Below, in pieces: positions 63,298-64,000 of a DNA stretch of 64,000 bases. The DNA is from Hetaerina americana (Eukaryota > Arthropoda > Insecta > Odonata > Calopterygidae): contig JAKTNV010000634.1 in the NCBI GenBank assembly GCA_022747635.1, positions 1 to 64,000 of the forward strand, in the 5' to 3' direction. The stretch's first letter is position 1. Every line of letters starts with the position of its first letter. The notes under the pieces were generated by a model. It was not told the DNA's origin and did not search any database. It saw only the letters and a program-made list of their open reading frames with translations. The position numbers and the translations under genes were made by a program.

Positions 63298-64000
63298 CAA
63301 TCTTCCATTATAGAGTGAATGTTTGAGGTGTATAGAAGGCATTTATTTCATTTTTAGAAATTTTAATTTTTCACATTTTTCCATGAAAAGTGCCGATACC
63401 CCCCCCTTTAGGTTCAAGGTGAAAATCTCACTCGTACCAATCAAACAAAAATGTTTCCATGGTGTGAATTGTTGTTCATTTTCATCAAATAAACAAAACA
63501 AAACCCAGAATAAATCATTAAAGACAAGAAATGAGCTTAAAAGATGCCTCAGCGCAAGTGTTAATGTTAGTAAAAGAGCCCAAATTTCAAAAAATATTGC
63601 GAAAAACAACAATCTCCCATTAAAGAGTGAATGTTTGACGTGTATAGAAGGCATTTATTTCATTTTTGAAAAATTTTAATTTTTCACATTTTTCCATGAA
63701 AAGTGCCAATACCCCCCCCTTTGGGTTCTAGGTGAAATTCTCACTCGACACAAATCAAACAAAAATGTTTCCATGGTGTGTATTGTTGTTCATTTTCATC
63801 AAATAAACAAAATAAAACCCAGAGTTAATCATTAAAGACAGGAAATGAGCATAAAAGATGCCTCAGCGCAAGCGTTAATGTTAGTAAAAGAGCCCAAATT
63901 TCAAAAAATATTGCGAAAAACAACAATCTTCCATTATAGAGTGAATGTTTGAGGTGTATACAAGGCATTTATTTCATTTTTAGAAATTTTAATTTTTCAC
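63298..64000 (+). repeat. Second copy of the 59860 segment, cut by the window end
   Basis: Repeats 59860-60562 at a constant 3438-bp offset with no difference that I could see, and continues past the window edge. The 11-monomer unit 59.86-63.30 kb is therefore probably the start of another tandem duplication. Confidence 0.85.

Larger units (their letters stand above)
1..64000 (+). repeat. Satellite DNA array, ~312-313 bp monomer, about 204 head-to-tail copies
   Basis: The same unit repeats from the first base to the last without interruption or inversion. Recurrent landmarks such as the C-tract, gtttccatgg, attgcgaaaaacaac and ggcatttatttc fall every 312-313 bases; for example, C-tracts start at 60274 and 60587, and at 63399 and 63712. 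Copies differ by scattered substitutions, C-tract length and a few defined deletions (11 bp in E monomers, 5 bp at 2999 and 5807). Composition of a typical copy is about 32% G+C. No unique spacer, transposon or gene interrupts the array, and both ends lie inside a monomer. Large homogeneous arrays of this kind are known from eukaryotic centromeric, pericentromeric and subtelomeric heterochromatin; which applies here cannot be read from the sequence. The family is not one I recognise. Confidence 0.98.

Noticed and set aside
1..64000. The many 60-130-codon open frames on both strands as protein-coding genes
   Set aside because: All fall at fixed phases of the repeated monomer, overlap each other on opposite strands, change ending with C-tract length, and have no unique flanks. 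They are what an A-rich plus-strand repeat with few stop codons would produce.
1..64000. CRISPR array (regular repeats)
   Set aside because: The repeat period is about 312 bp with no short repeat plus unique spacer structure; variation is scattered and shared between copies as in satellites.
1..64000. tRNA, rRNA or other structured RNA genes, including internal polymerase III boxes
   Set aside because: No cloverleaf, A-box/B-box pair at workable spacing, or rRNA-like segment could be recognised in the monomer on either strand.

Overview
The whole 64 kb window is one uninterrupted head-to-tail satellite DNA array. The monomer is about 312-313 bp, roughly 32% G+C, all copies lie in the same orientation, and about 204 copies fit in the window. 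It starts and ends inside monomers, so neither array edge is present. I found no protein-coding gene, RNA gene, transposon, CRISPR array or stretch of unique sequence. An array of this kind is typical of eukaryotic nuclear heterochromatin (centromeric, pericentromeric or subtelomeric). I do not recognise the satellite family and cannot name the organism.

Each monomer has a C-tract (usually 7-8 C, seen from 4 to 12), a roughly 45-bp variable window that carries most type-defining changes, one CCATGG site, an A-rich stretch with two AATAAA hexamers, a conserved middle, and an AT-rich end with a small dyad just before the next C-tract. Five monomer types serve as markers. A has ctaggtgaaattctcac followed by cgacac. 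B has ctacacgaaaatcac, usually with gtgtcttg. C has cgtaccaatc. D has ggcttctagg and cgacggg. E carries an 11-bp deletion that gives gcgcttagt.

Layout: 1-8.64 kb is a more divergent block with its own markers (cctaagcgc, cctcgccgc, ctacataaa) and no D or E monomers. From 8.65 kb a 10-monomer unit is duplicated almost perfectly (8.65-11.75 and 11.75-14.85 kb) and recurs in edited form at 19.9-21.84 and 21.84-24.2 kb. Blocks 14.85-19.9 and 24.2-27.3 kb are mixed. A 6-monomer duplication (27.3-31.1 kb) overlaps an 8-monomer duplication (30.3-35.3 kb), which overlaps a 25-monomer tandem duplication (34.08-41.88 and 41.88-49.38 kb, the second copy lacking one monomer). Then come another 6-monomer duplication (49.25-53.0 kb), a 2-monomer duplication (54.5-55.6 kb), and repeated 5-monomer cassettes (56.8-62.4 kb). 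An 11-monomer-spaced repeat begins again at 63.3 kb and runs out of the window.

The interest lies in how the array evolves. The window preserves nested unequal-exchange products, single-monomer deletions, a bounded gene-conversion-like patch, length change concentrated at the C-tract, and three monomers in which the C-tract has become part of a perfect 8-bp-arm hairpin. A hydrophobic open frame recurs on the minus strand of most monomers, but I judge it a by-product of composition. All duplication boundaries were read by eye and are approximate to tens of bases.
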